Below, piece by piece: positions 18,230 to 26,545 of a stretch of 64,000 nucleotides of DNA. Position 1 is the first letter of the stretch; each line of letters begins with the position of its first letter. Source of the stretch: Leucobacter chromiireducens subsp. chromiireducens (GTDB lineage: Bacteria; Actinomycetota; Actinomycetes; Actinomycetales; Microbacteriaceae); the NCBI RefSeq assembly GCF_016758255.1, contig NZ_QYAD01000002.1, positions 434,001 through 498,000 of the forward strand, in the 5' to 3' direction. Under the pieces are notes generated by a model, which was not told the DNA's origin, searched no databases, and saw only the letters and a list, made by a program, of their open reading frames with translations. Position numbers and translations under genes: made by a program.

Positions 18230-18281
18230 GAACTGTTTTTGCCCGCGTATGCGCGGTTTCAGCGGCGAACAGGAGCCCACA

Positions 18282-20252
18282 TTGACCCCGACGAACAGTC
18301 GCCAAACGCGGAGTTCACGGGTGTCTCCCGTGCGTCGTGCGGCACTTCTTGTGAGCGCCGCACTGTTGCCACTCGGCCTTCTGGTCACCTGCCCCACTGC
18401 TGCGCTCGCTGCGGCGCCCCAGAAAGTGACTGTGAAGGCGAGCGTCGGCACGGATCGGGTGGTCTCAGCGACGGTCACCTGCGCGAGTGCGCGAGCCTGC
18501 GCGGGATCGCTCTCCCTGAAGCTCAGCACCGGTGGGACGAAGACGCTGAAGTATGAGGCGAAGGCCCGCGGAACGAAGACCGTCACGTGGACGCTCAGTA
18601 CCGCGCAACACGGTGCCCTCGTGAAGCGGGGGAGCGCTACGCTCACCGTTACCGGGAAGGCCACGCGTCCGGGCAAGAGTAGCTTTACGCAGCGGGCCAC
18701 AGTCAAGCCAGCAGTCGCCCAGGTGAGTGCGCGCAGCACGAGTTACACGGTTCCCACGACTCGCAAGTTGGCACTGTCACTGAATTGCGCCGCCGCCGCG
18801 GGGTGCGCTGGGACGATCCAGCTTGAGCTCGGCAAGACCGCGCTTGTGAAGACCCCGGTGCAGTTGAAGAAGGGCGCGCAAACGGTCACGCTGCAGCTCA
18901 GCGCGGCTCAGTACAGCAAGCTCACCGAGCAGCCGGCCACCTACACGCTGAATGTGCGCGAAACACAGCCGGATGTGACCCAGCGCACCACTGCGTTGAA
19001 GCTTGCGCGACCTGCAACGGTTCCCGAGCCGAAACCCGAGCCCCCTGTGCGCACGGCGTCGAAAGCGTACGCTGAGCGGAACTGGACCCCGGCGGCAGTG
19101 GACACCTGCCCCGCAGCGCTTCACGCGTCGTACCAGACGATTGGACCGGATGGAAAGATCTATCCCACCTGGCACCCGGCTCAGGTGACTGACCCGGCAA
19201 CGGGTGAGACCTGCAGCTTCGGACACGAGCACGGGGCCGATCCACGCAGCTCGAACATTTTCGACTGGGTTTCGGCGTTCTACGCGCCGAGTGATCTTGC
19301 GCAGGGTGAACCCGTGGGGATCCCGTTTGGCTACACGAGCGAAGAACTTGAGAACTATGGCCATGAGCATGGCGGCATGGCAATGCGGCATGAGGACAAC
19401 GCCGGGCACAAGGTGTTTGTTGCAAATGGCGTGAAGATGCTTGACGCGGATCGCAACTGGCTGCGCCTCGCGGATGGAAGCCAGCTGCTGTGCGACGTTT
19501 TAATCAAGCAGCACCAGGGGAGTTGGTCTCCGGATGCGACCTCAAACAATGCACACGAGAGTGAGTTTGCGGCACGCTGCAACGACGGGACCGAGATCAT
19601 CACGTCGATTCTGACGCGCTTCGGGAATGCAAACGAGATGTTCGGCACCTGTGCGCCGGAGGAAGCGATCGCCACGGTGGGCAGTGTGCTGCCGGCTGGT
19701 GACGGAGGTCGCCGGATCATCCCGACAACCGACTGTGTGCGGAACAATCCCACCGACTGGACCCTGTACGAACTTTGGGAGAGCGACAGCAAGATTGTCG
19801 CCTCGGACGGCACCGTGCTTGCCGCGTTCGACCCCTGGTTCGGAGTGCGTAACCCGAGTCGAATCTACGACCGCGCATCGAGCACCGCGACCACGAACGC
19901 AATCAGCCGGCCCCTCGACTTCGCTTGGTACGCGGACCGGCCGGCCACTGACTACCTGTGGGCGGGGCTGTCTGCGACCGAACGCTTTGACTACGCCGAC
20001 CCGCGCTCGCCATTCAACGGAGCACAGCGCGATTTCTACCTTGGCGAGCTTCAACTGGCGAGTGGGCCGACCGCGGACGGCATGGTCTACAGCGATCCGT
20101 ACGGCGGCTCCGCTCGTGCGGATCGCACGGTGGGCGCGATCCGCCAGCTGATCCGTCCAGGAAGCGTGCTGGGCGACGTTGCGCTGAGCCGCCAAAAGTT
20201 TGACGCAAAGGCTGACTTTGGCAAGAACAACGGGGTGCACGCGCCGAACTGA
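18282..20252 (+). CDS. large secreted protein with two N-terminal beta domains and GHEHG motifs, function unknown
   Basis: About 656 residues with a clear signal peptide: RR near residue 15, a hydrophobic core ALLVSAALLPLGLLVT, and cleavage expected after AALA. The mature part has two similar domains (to about residue 245), each with a Cys-x5-Cys pair (CASARAC and CAAAAGC) and a Thr/Ala-rich beta pattern. A Pro-rich linker leads to a C-terminal domain with two GHEHG motifs (FGHEHGADPR, YGHEHGGMAMRHED), suggesting metal binding. I do not recognise the family. TTG at 18282 with AGGAG 6 nt upstream is preferred. The in-frame ATG at 18228 sits inside the predicted -10 element. The protein is exported and probably acts outside the cell. 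The FG-GAP gene follows 65 nt later. Confidence 0.75.
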   Translation: MTPTNSRQTRSSRVSPVRRAALLVSAALLPLGLLVTCPTAALAAAPQKVTVKASVGTDRVVSATVTCASARACAGSLSLKLSTGGTKTLKYEAKARGTKTVTWTLSTAQHGALVKRGSATLTVTGKATRPGKSSFTQRATVKPAVAQVSARSTSYTVPTTRKLALSLNCAAAAGCAGTIQLELGKTALVKTPVQLKKGAQTVTLQLSAAQYSKLTEQPATYTLNVRETQPDVTQRTTALKLARPATVPEPKPEPPVRTASKAYAERNWTPAAVDTCPAALHASYQTIGPDGKIYPTWHPAQVTDPATGETCSFGHEHGADPRSSNIFDWVSAFYAPSDLAQGEPVGIPFGYTSEELENYGHEHGGMAMRHEDNAGHKVFVANGVKMLDADRNWLRLADGSQLLCDVLIKQHQGSWSPDATSNNAHESEFAARCNDGTEIITSILTRFGNANEMFGTCAPEEAIATVGSVLPAGDGGRRIIPTTDCVRNNPTDWTLYELWESDSKIVASDGTVLAAFDPWFGVRNPSRIYDRASSTATTNAISRPLDFAWYADRPATDYLWAGLSATERFDYADPRSPFNGAQRDFYLGELQLASGPTADGMVYSDPYGGSARADRTVGAIRQLIRPGSVLGDVALSRQKFDAKADFGKNNGVHAPN

Positions 20253-20317
20253 CGCGTCCCGTTCCGCGGGCGGCGTCGCGCCGAACACCCGCGTCCTCTG
20301 AGAGAAACAGGAACACT

Positions 20318-23143
20318 GTGAACAGATCAGTTATGCGCGCCCGCGCTACGCTCGGCTTGGCAGTCGCGCTCGGGCTCGTCTCGAGCGCGTGTGTCACCGC
20401 GCCGGCTCTGGCAGCACCCACCGCCACCCCCGAAGTGACTCCGGCCACGGCCACGAGCCCGGGCGCACCGCCCGTCTCGGAGGTCCGCTGGACCGGTGAA
20501 GCTGGCGGTGACCTCGGCTACGGTTCGAGCCGCTCCTCCTGCGATGTCAATGGAGACGGCTACGCGGACACCGTGGTGGGGGATTGGTGGTGGAAACGGG
20601 GCAACACCGCGAACGCGGGAGCTGCCTATGTGCTGCTGGGCGGGGCAGACCCCGTAGGCGGCGCGATTGGCACCGGAGTCGCGGTTGGCGCGGTTCGGAT
20701 CGATGGCCCGAACATCCCCAACGCCTTTGCCGGAATGAGTGTGTCCTGCGCTGGGGACATCAACGGGGATGGTTTCGATGACGTCATCGTGGGTTCCAAC
20801 CGCACGCAGCGCACCTGGGTGGTGCTGGGGGCAGCCGACTTCGAGCCGGTCGACGTGACCACGCTCGGCACGCGTGGCTTCGAGGTGACCAACTCGGCTG
20901 CGGTCGCCGAGAACGCTGCGCCGGGAGGTGCGGCAAACTTTGGTTTCTGGGTCACCGGCCTGGGCGATGTCAACGGCGACGGCCTCGATGATTTCGCAAT
21001 CACCGACAACCTCTTCAGCAAGCCCGCCAATCCTGCGACAGGGGCGCCCGCCGCTTCGAAAGTGGGACGGGTCTGGGTGATTGCTGGCTCTGAAAACGTC
21101 AACACTATTGATGTTGCCTCCGAAGCAGGTGCGGCTCGCGTGCTCTTCACGATCGACGGGGCAGGTGGGCAGATTATTTCCGCTGAAAATGTCGGTGACT
21201 TCAACGGCGATGGCCTCGCCGACGTGGTGGTCGGCAGCTACGGCGCTACGCCCTGGGGTGCTGCGACGCCAGTGCCCGGAGCGGCCTACGCTGTGTTTGG
21301 TTCCACCACACCGCAGAGCGTCGATGTAGGGGCGCTCGGCGACCGCGGCTTCGCGGTGTACGGGCCGCAGCGCGGCCGGGACCGGCTCGGCACATCAATC
21401 GCGGCGCTCGGAGACATCAACGGTGACGGGAAGGCCGACTTCGTGGTTGGTGGCGACGGCGTTACGAATGCCGCGACCGGCCCGCGCGCTGGTGGAGCAG
21501 CCGTCGTCCTGGGCTCCGACTCCACGCAGACCGTGTTCACCCGTCCCGGTGCGACGAACAACGCGGTCTACCAGTGCGAGGACGCGACCACGAACACGAG
21601 CGGCAGCTGCACGGCGGGCGAAGCGCCGCGCGGATACTGGATTGACGGTGCCGCCGCGGATGACAAGTTGGGTTGGGCCTCTGCAGGGCTCGCCGATGTG
21701 AACGGGGACGGGGTTCCCGAGACCCTGCTCGGCGCATGGGGCCATGATTCCGCCGGCGCAAACGCCGGTGCAATCTATGTGGTCTACGGGCGGCCGGGGT
21801 TCTCGGGAACCATCGCGACTGCGGGGTTGAGCGCTGCGGACGGTTTCCGGATTGACGGGGCAACCGCTGGGGCGCAGCTGGGCCGCTCGGTGGGCGGCGT
21901 GGTCGATTTCGATGGCAACGGGGTGCCTGACGTGTTGGGCGGAGCGAATGGCACCGACTACGCCGCTGTCTACCTCCTCGGTGCGGCGAAGACCCAGATT
22001 GAGCTCGCTGCAAACGAGCTGAGCGTTGGGACAGGGGGAACGATTACCGCGACAGTCTCTGCTCCTCGCACCGGGGCAGGATCCCCGCACGGGACTGTCA
22101 CGTTTGACCAGGCGGGCGCCACGATTGCACAGTGTGAGGCCGTCCCCGTCACCGACGGGAGCGCCACCTGTGCGGTTTCAGAGCTCCCCGCGGGTGGCTC
22201 GCAGACATTTGCCGCGGAGTTCTCCGATGAGAGCGGCAGCTTTGCGCCCGCTCGCGCAGAACTTGTCGCTGAGGTTGCGAAGCTCAGTTCCGCCACGCGT
22301 CTCGGAGGCGATAGCACTGGGACGGCGGGCGATGAGCTCGAGTTCACTGCGACCGTAGCCGCGGGCGCCGGTGGAGAGGTCACGTTCTTTGCGGGGGAGA
22401 CGGAACTGGGTTCGGCTCCCGTGGAGCAGGGCCTCGCCACCTTCGCCTACACGTCCCCGGTCGCCACGACGTTCCAGCTCACCGCAAAGTACTCGGGTGA
22501 CGCGCGCACCAACGCCTCAACCGCGAAACCTCGTCGTGTCACAGTTGGACTGATCCCGGTCACGCTTGGCGCGGTCACGGTCGAAGCCGCAAAGGTCGTG
22601 TACGGCGTTCGGCCGAGCGCAACTGTTCGCGTGACCGGCGCACAGGCCGGAACGGTGTTGTTCAGCGCGGGCTCGCGCGATCTTGGAACGGCGCGCGTCG
22701 TGGGCGGGAAGGCGACGCTCAAGTTGCCAGCGCTGAGTGTCGGCAGCTACCGGATCGGGGCGGAGTACATCGGAGATGATGCCCATTCCGATACACCGCG
22801 GCGCGTGTCGGTGAACACCCTGAATGTGGTGAAGGCCACCGTCTCCTCGGCGAGCGTGACAACGACTCAGGCGAAGTATGGTGCCCGGCCAACGGTCACG
22901 GTGAAGCTTGGCAAGCTGAACAACGGGGCATCCCCCACCGGAAAGCTGGTTGTTGCGTTCGGCTCCGCGAAGCAGACCGTCACTCTCCGCGCTGATCACC
23001 GAGGGGTGATCAAGGTGACCGCGCCGCGTGCGCTCACGGGCAACGTCACGGTGACGGCTGAGTTCCCGGGCTCGGCGAACATCGCCGGCAAGAAGGCCAC
23101 AGCAACCCAGAAGGTCGCGAAGAAACCCGGAAAGAAGAAGTAG
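20318..23143 (+). CDS. secreted FG-GAP (integrin-alpha-like) beta-propeller protein with Ig-like repeats
   Basis: A 941-residue exported protein. The signal peptide ends around ALAAPT. A nearby SSAC is a weak lipobox, so lipoprotein status is doubtful. Residues about 55-545 hold seven FG-GAP repeats, each with a Ca-binding loop such as DVNGDGYAD, DINGDGFDD, DFNGDGLAD or DFDGNGVPD, exactly enough for a seven-blade propeller. Four Ig-like beta-sandwich repeats follow (KYSGDARTN and EYIGDDAHS mark two of them), then a Lys-rich tail KKPGKKK. No LPxTG anchor was seen. Such proteins bind polysaccharide, protein or surfaces. GTG at 20318 follows AGGAA closely. ATG at 20333 is the alternative. Confidence 0.85.
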   Translation: MNRSVMRARATLGLAVALGLVSSACVTAPALAAPTATPEVTPATATSPGAPPVSEVRWTGEAGGDLGYGSSRSSCDVNGDGYADTVVGDWWWKRGNTANAGAAYVLLGGADPVGGAIGTGVAVGAVRIDGPNIPNAFAGMSVSCAGDINGDGFDDVIVGSNRTQRTWVVLGAADFEPVDVTTLGTRGFEVTNSAAVAENAAPGGAANFGFWVTGLGDVNGDGLDDFAITDNLFSKPANPATGAPAASKVGRVWVIAGSENVNTIDVASEAGAARVLFTIDGAGGQIISAENVGDFNGDGLADVVVGSYGATPWGAATPVPGAAYAVFGSTTPQSVDVGALGDRGFAVYGPQRGRDRLGTSIAALGDINGDGKADFVVGGDGVTNAATGPRAGGAAVVLGSDSTQTVFTRPGATNNAVYQCEDATTNTSGSCTAGEAPRGYWIDGAAADDKLGWASAGLADVNGDGVPETLLGAWGHDSAGANAGAIYVVYGRPGFSGTIATAGLSAADGFRIDGATAGAQLGRSVGGVVDFDGNGVPDVLGGANGTDYAAVYLLGAAKTQIELAANELSVGTGGTITATVSAPRTGAGSPHGTVTFDQAGATIAQCEAVPVTDGSATCAVSELPAGGSQTFAAEFSDESGSFAPARAELVAEVAKLSSATRLGGDSTGTAGDELEFTATVAAGAGGEVTFFAGETELGSAPVEQGLATFAYTSPVATTFQLTAKYSGDARTNASTAKPRRVTVGLIPVTLGAVTVEAAKVVYGVRPSATVRVTGAQAGTVLFSAGSRDLGTARVVGGKATLKLPALSVGSYRIGAEYIGDDAHSDTPRRVSVNTLNVVKATVSSASVTTTQAKYGARPTVTVKLGKLNNGASPTGKLVVAFGSAKQTVTLRADHRGVIKVTAPRALTGNVTVTAEFPGSANIAGKKATATQKVAKKPGKKK

Positions 23144-23150
23144 GCGGGCG

Positions 23151-23175
23151 CTGGGCCGGGGCAACCCCGGCCCAG
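23151..23175. terminator. bidirectional terminator after the FG-GAP gene
   Basis: CTGGGCCGGGG, loop CAA, then CCCCGGCCCAG: a perfect 11-bp stem 7 nt after the stop codon and 16 nt beyond the stop of the convergent MarR gene. Confidence 0.8.
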
Positions 23176-23191
23176 TTCCTCCGGCCGCGGA

Positions 23192-23719
23192 CTACTCCTG
23201 GTCTGATGGAAGCGGTTCGGGTTCGAAGCGGTCAACGCTCAGCGCCAGGCGGCGCAGCAGCACGGAGAGTCGATCGCGCTCAGAGCGTGCCAGCCCGCCG
23301 AGGAGGCGCTCCTCCGAATCGCTCAGTCGCGTCATTGCCGCGTCGACGAGCGTGAGCCCGAGCGGCGTCATCTCGACGAGCACGCCTCGGCCATCATTCG
23401 GGTCGGTGAGGCGGAGCACGAGGCCGCGATCCACCATGCGATCGATGCGGTTCGTCATCGTGCCGCTCGACACCATGGTCTGTTGCACGAGCACCTTCGT
23501 GCTTTGGCGGAACGGCTCGCCACCGCGTCGCAGCACGGCGAGCACATCAAACTCCCATGACGCGAGGCCCGAGCGCTCAAACGCGTGCGCGCGTGCGCGG
23601 TCCAGGTGCTTCGTGATGCGCCACAGCCGCGAGAAGATGGCGAGCGGCGCGAGATCCAAATCCGGGCGCGCCGAACTCCAGTCCGCGATGATCCGATCGA
23701 CCTCGTCCTCGTGCTTCAT
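23192..23719 (-). CDS. MarR-family transcriptional regulator
   Basis: A 175-residue winged-helix protein. The N-terminus forms the dimer helix (IFSRLWRITKHLDRARAHAF). The recognition region is VQQTMVSSGTMTNRIDRMVD, and the wing is GLVLRLTDPNDGRGVLVEMT, the classic MarR wing with DxRG. The family senses phenolic or small lipophilic ligands. ATG at 23719 starts MKHEDEVDR behind a G-rich GGGGGG. Its target is not evident. It is divergent from tRNA-Gln and glmU. Confidence 0.87.
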   Translation of the reverse strand: MKHEDEVDRIIADWSSARPDLDLAPLAIFSRLWRITKHLDRARAHAFERSGLASWEFDVLAVLRRGGEPFRQSTKVLVQQTMVSSGTMTNRIDRMVDRGLVLRLTDPNDGRGVLVEMTPLGLTLVDAAMTRLSDSEERLLGGLARSERDRLSVLLRRLALSVDRFEPEPLPSDQE

Positions 23720-23848
23720 CCCCCCATTATCTCGTGCGCTCGCGGGAAGTCGGTGCGCACGCGCGGGAGGGCGGCGCCGATTCTTGCGCGAGGGTGTCAC
23801 GAGCGGTCGCGGATTCTGGCAGACTAGTCGGGTGCTGTTTGGGCACGG

Positions 23849-23920
23849 TCCGCCTTGGTGTAATGGCAGCACGACAGCCTTTGGAGCTGTTAGGTCTAGG
23901 TTCGAATCCTGGAGGCGGAA
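23849..23920 (+). tRNA. tRNA-Gln (anticodon UUG)
   Basis: The 72 nt fold as a tRNA. Acceptor arm TCCGCCT (23849-23855) pairs with AGGCGGA (23913-23919), discriminator A. Anticodon stem ACAGC/GCTGT flanks loop CTTTGGA, giving anticodon TTG (UUG), which reads Gln CAA/CAG. The T-arm holds GGTTCGAATCC. The CCA end is not encoded. It lies 74 nt upstream of glmU. Confidence 0.95.
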
Positions 23921-23994
23921 CTGGTGCGCTGCTGCGGGGGATCCTCGCGGGGCGCACACGGCCGTACCGAGCGGCCGGGAGAAAGGAAACGCAC

Positions 23995-25431
23995 ATGGCT
24001 GAACGCTCACTTGCGGTTGTGATCCTCGCCGCCGGTCAGGGAACCCGCATGAAGTCCTCCCTGCCGAAGGTGCTCCACCCCATCGGGGGCCGCTCGCTGA
24101 TCGCTCACGTGCTTGATACCGCGGCAGGGCTCGCCCCGACGCAGGTGGTCGCGGTGGTGCGCCACGATCGTGACCGCGTCGCCGCCGCGATCCTGGATCA
24201 CGCGCCCGACACGGTGATCGTGGACCAGGATGCCGTGCCGGGCACCGGCCGCGCCGTGGAGCAGGCGCTTGAGGCGCTGCCCGCAGACTTCGACGGCTCG
24301 GTCGTTGTGCTCTCCGGCGATGTGCCGCTCGTCGACACCGCAACCCTCGACCGCCTCGTGACGGGGCACCTCGAGGGCGGCCGAGCGATGACGATGCTCT
24401 CTGCGATCTTCGCGAACCCCACCGGTCTCGGGCGCATCTTGCGGACCGCGGACGGTGCGGTGACCGGCATCGTTGAGGAGAAGGACGCGAGCGACGCCGA
24501 GCGCCGCATCACCGAGATCAATGGCGGCATCTACGTGTTTGCCCGCCGGGCGGTCGCCGACGCACTCGCGCAGATCGACACGAACAACGCCCAGGGCGAG
24601 AAGTACCTCACCGACGCCGCCGCGCGCATCCTCGCCACGGGCGGTGCGGTCGAGGCCGTCGCCACCGACGATCCCTGGCTGATCGCCGGGGTGAACGATC
24701 GCGTGCAGCTTGCGCAGGCGGGGCGCGAGCTCAACGCCCGCATCGTGCAGGCGCACCAGCGTGCCGGCGTGACGATCCAGGATCCCGCGACCACGTGGAT
24801 CGACGCCGACGTGTCGATCGGGGCCGACGCCGAGATTCTGCCCGGCACCTTCCTGCACGGCGCGACCTCGATTGCCGCCGGCGCGATCATTGGGCCGGAC
24901 ACGACGCTGACCGACTGCGAGGTCGGCGAGGGAGCACGCATCCGCCGGAGCGAGGCGACCCTTGCCGTGTTCGCCTCCCGCGTCGAGGTCGGTCCCTTCG
25001 CCTACATTCGCCCGGGCACCGAGCTCGGCGAATCCGGCAAGATCGGCGCGTTCGTTGAGACCAAGAACGCGAAGATCGGCGATGGCAGCAAGGTGCCGCA
25101 CCTGAGCTACGTCGGCGACGCGACGATCGGCACCGGTACGAACATCGGGGCGGGAACCATTTTCGCGAACTATGACGGCGTGCAGAAGCACCAGGCCACG
25201 GTCGGCGACGGTGTTCGCGTCGGATCGAAGAATGTGCTCATCGCTCCGGTTACCATTGAAGATGGCACGTACACGGCAGCGGGTACGGTCGTGCGGAAGA
25301 ACGTTCCCTCGGGTTCGCTGGCGCTGAACGTGGCGCCCCAGCGAAACATCGAGGGATGGGTGGCCGAGAATCGACCGGGCACGAGCACCGCGGAAGCGGC
25401 GCAGCGCGCGAGCGACACGTCAGCCGAGTGA
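23995..25431 (+). CDS. glmU: bifunctional GlmU (GlcN-1-P acetyltransferase / GlcNAc-1-P uridyltransferase)
   Basis: A 478-residue enzyme that makes UDP-GlcNAc for peptidoglycan. The uridyltransferase domain (about 1-235) has the nucleotide motif LAAGQGTRMKSSLPKVLHP, the metal Asp in LSGDVPLVD and EEKDASDAE. A linker leads to a left-handed beta-helix acetyltransferase domain with IRPGTELGESGKIG, ETKNAKIGDGSKVPHLSYVG and NYDG, the active-site and acetyl-CoA regions. The C-terminal tail is about 20 residues longer than in E. coli and disordered-looking. ATG follows GAAAGGAAAC. tRNA-Gln, glmU and prs form a common actinobacterial order, and prs supplies nucleotide precursors. Confidence 0.97.
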   Translation: MAERSLAVVILAAGQGTRMKSSLPKVLHPIGGRSLIAHVLDTAAGLAPTQVVAVVRHDRDRVAAAILDHAPDTVIVDQDAVPGTGRAVEQALEALPADFDGSVVVLSGDVPLVDTATLDRLVTGHLEGGRAMTMLSAIFANPTGLGRILRTADGAVTGIVEEKDASDAERRITEINGGIYVFARRAVADALAQIDTNNAQGEKYLTDAAARILATGGAVEAVATDDPWLIAGVNDRVQLAQAGRELNARIVQAHQRAGVTIQDPATTWIDADVSIGADAEILPGTFLHGATSIAAGAIIGPDTTLTDCEVGEGARIRRSEATLAVFASRVEVGPFAYIRPGTELGESGKIGAFVETKNAKIGDGSKVPHLSYVGDATIGTGTNIGAGTIFANYDGVQKHQATVGDGVRVGSKNVLIAPVTIEDGTYTAAGTVVRKNVPSGSLALNVAPQRNIEGWVAENRPGTSTAEAAQRASDTSAE

Positions 25432-25476
25432 GCGCGGAACAGCGGGAAAACACAGAGTGAGGAAGAACCAGCACTG

Positions 25477-26454
25477 ATGAGCAAGATCGAGATGGCGGGG
25501 CAGAAAAAGCTCGTCCTGATTACGGGCCGGGCATACCCCGAGCTCGCCGAGCAGGTGGCTGCCGAGCTCGGCGCCGAACTCGTTCCCACCGATGCGCGTA
25601 CCTTCGCGAACGGTGAGCTGTATGCGCGTTTCGACGAGAGCGTCCGTGGTTCGGACGCCTTCGTGATCCAGTCGCACACCAACCCGATCAACGAGTGGCT
25701 CATGGAGCAGCTCATCATGGTTGACGCGCTCAAGCGCGCGTCGGCAAAGCGAATCACCGTGGTTGCCCCGTTCTACCCGTACTCCCGCCAGGACAAGAAG
25801 GGCCGCGGCCGCGAGCCCATCTCTGCTCGCCTGATCGCTGATCTCTTCAAGACCGCGGGTGCGGATCGCATCATGTCGGTCGACCTGCACGCCCCCCAGA
25901 TCCAGGGCTTCTTCGACGGCCCGCTCGATCACCTGTTCGCGATGCCCGTGCTGCTCGAACACTTCGAGAAGCACCTGAACCGCGACGACCTCACCGTCGT
26001 CTCGCCGGACATGGGCCGCGTGCGCGTGGCTGACGTGTGGAGTGACCGCCTCGGCGCACCGCTCGCGATCATCCACAAGCGCCGCGACCCCTCGGTTGCG
26101 AACCAGGCATCGGTGCACGGCATTGTCGGCGATGTGAAGGATCGCTGGTGCCTGATGGTTGACGACATGATCGACACCGGCGGCACAATTTCGAAGGCGG
26201 CCGAGGCGCTTAAGGAAGCCGGCGCGCGCGGTGTGACAATCGCGGCGACGCACGCGATCTTCTCCGGCAAGGCCGTTGAGTACCTGTCCCAGGACTTCAT
26301 CGACCAGGTCGTCGTCACCGACACGCTCCCCGTTCCCGAGGAGAAGCAGTTCGAGAAGCTCACCGTGCTCTCGATCGCGCCCCTGCTTGCGAAGGCGATC
26401 CACGAGGTGTTTGAGGACGGCTCCGTGACGAGCATGTTCGAGGGCGCAGCCTAG
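25477..26454 (+). CDS. prs: ribose-phosphate pyrophosphokinase (PRPP synthase)
   Basis: A 325-residue class I PRPP synthase transferring pyrophosphate from ATP to ribose-5-phosphate for nucleotide, His and Trp synthesis. Motifs seen: the flexible-loop/ATP region YSRQDKKGRGREPISARL, the metal region VDLHAPQIQGFFDGPLDHLF, and the PRPP-binding loop LMVDDMIDTGGTI. It starts 45 nt after glmU in the same direction and is likely co-transcribed. The gene ends at a 42-bp perfect palindrome. Confidence 0.97.
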   Translation: MSKIEMAGQKKLVLITGRAYPELAEQVAAELGAELVPTDARTFANGELYARFDESVRGSDAFVIQSHTNPINEWLMEQLIMVDALKRASAKRITVVAPFYPYSRQDKKGRGREPISARLIADLFKTAGADRIMSVDLHAPQIQGFFDGPLDHLFAMPVLLEHFEKHLNRDDLTVVSPDMGRVRVADVWSDRLGAPLAIIHKRRDPSVANQASVHGIVGDVKDRWCLMVDDMIDTGGTISKAAEALKEAGARGVTIAATHAIFSGKAVEYLSQDFIDQVVVTDTLPVPEEKQFEKLTVLSIAPLLAKAIHEVFEDGSVTSMFEGAA

Positions 26455-26483
26455 GCGCCCAGACCCTCGGCCTCGCCGACAAA

Positions 26484-26525
26484 GCCTGAGCCCCGCCCCT
26501 TCAGCTGAAGGGGCGGGGCTCAGGC
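26484..26525. terminator. bidirectional terminator between prs and APC permease
   Basis: A 42-bp perfect palindrome centred on TTCAGCTGAA with GCCTGAGCCCCGCCCC arms, 29 nt after the prs stop and 20 nt beyond the stop of the convergent permease. Confidence 0.85.
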
Positions 26526-26545
26526 ATTGAGTGCGTGTGTGGTGG

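Noticed and set aside
18228-18281. ATG start for the GHEHG secreted protein
   Set aside because: It overlaps the predicted -10 element and has no ribosome site. The TTG at 18282 has AGGAG at proper spacing and gives a normal signal peptide.
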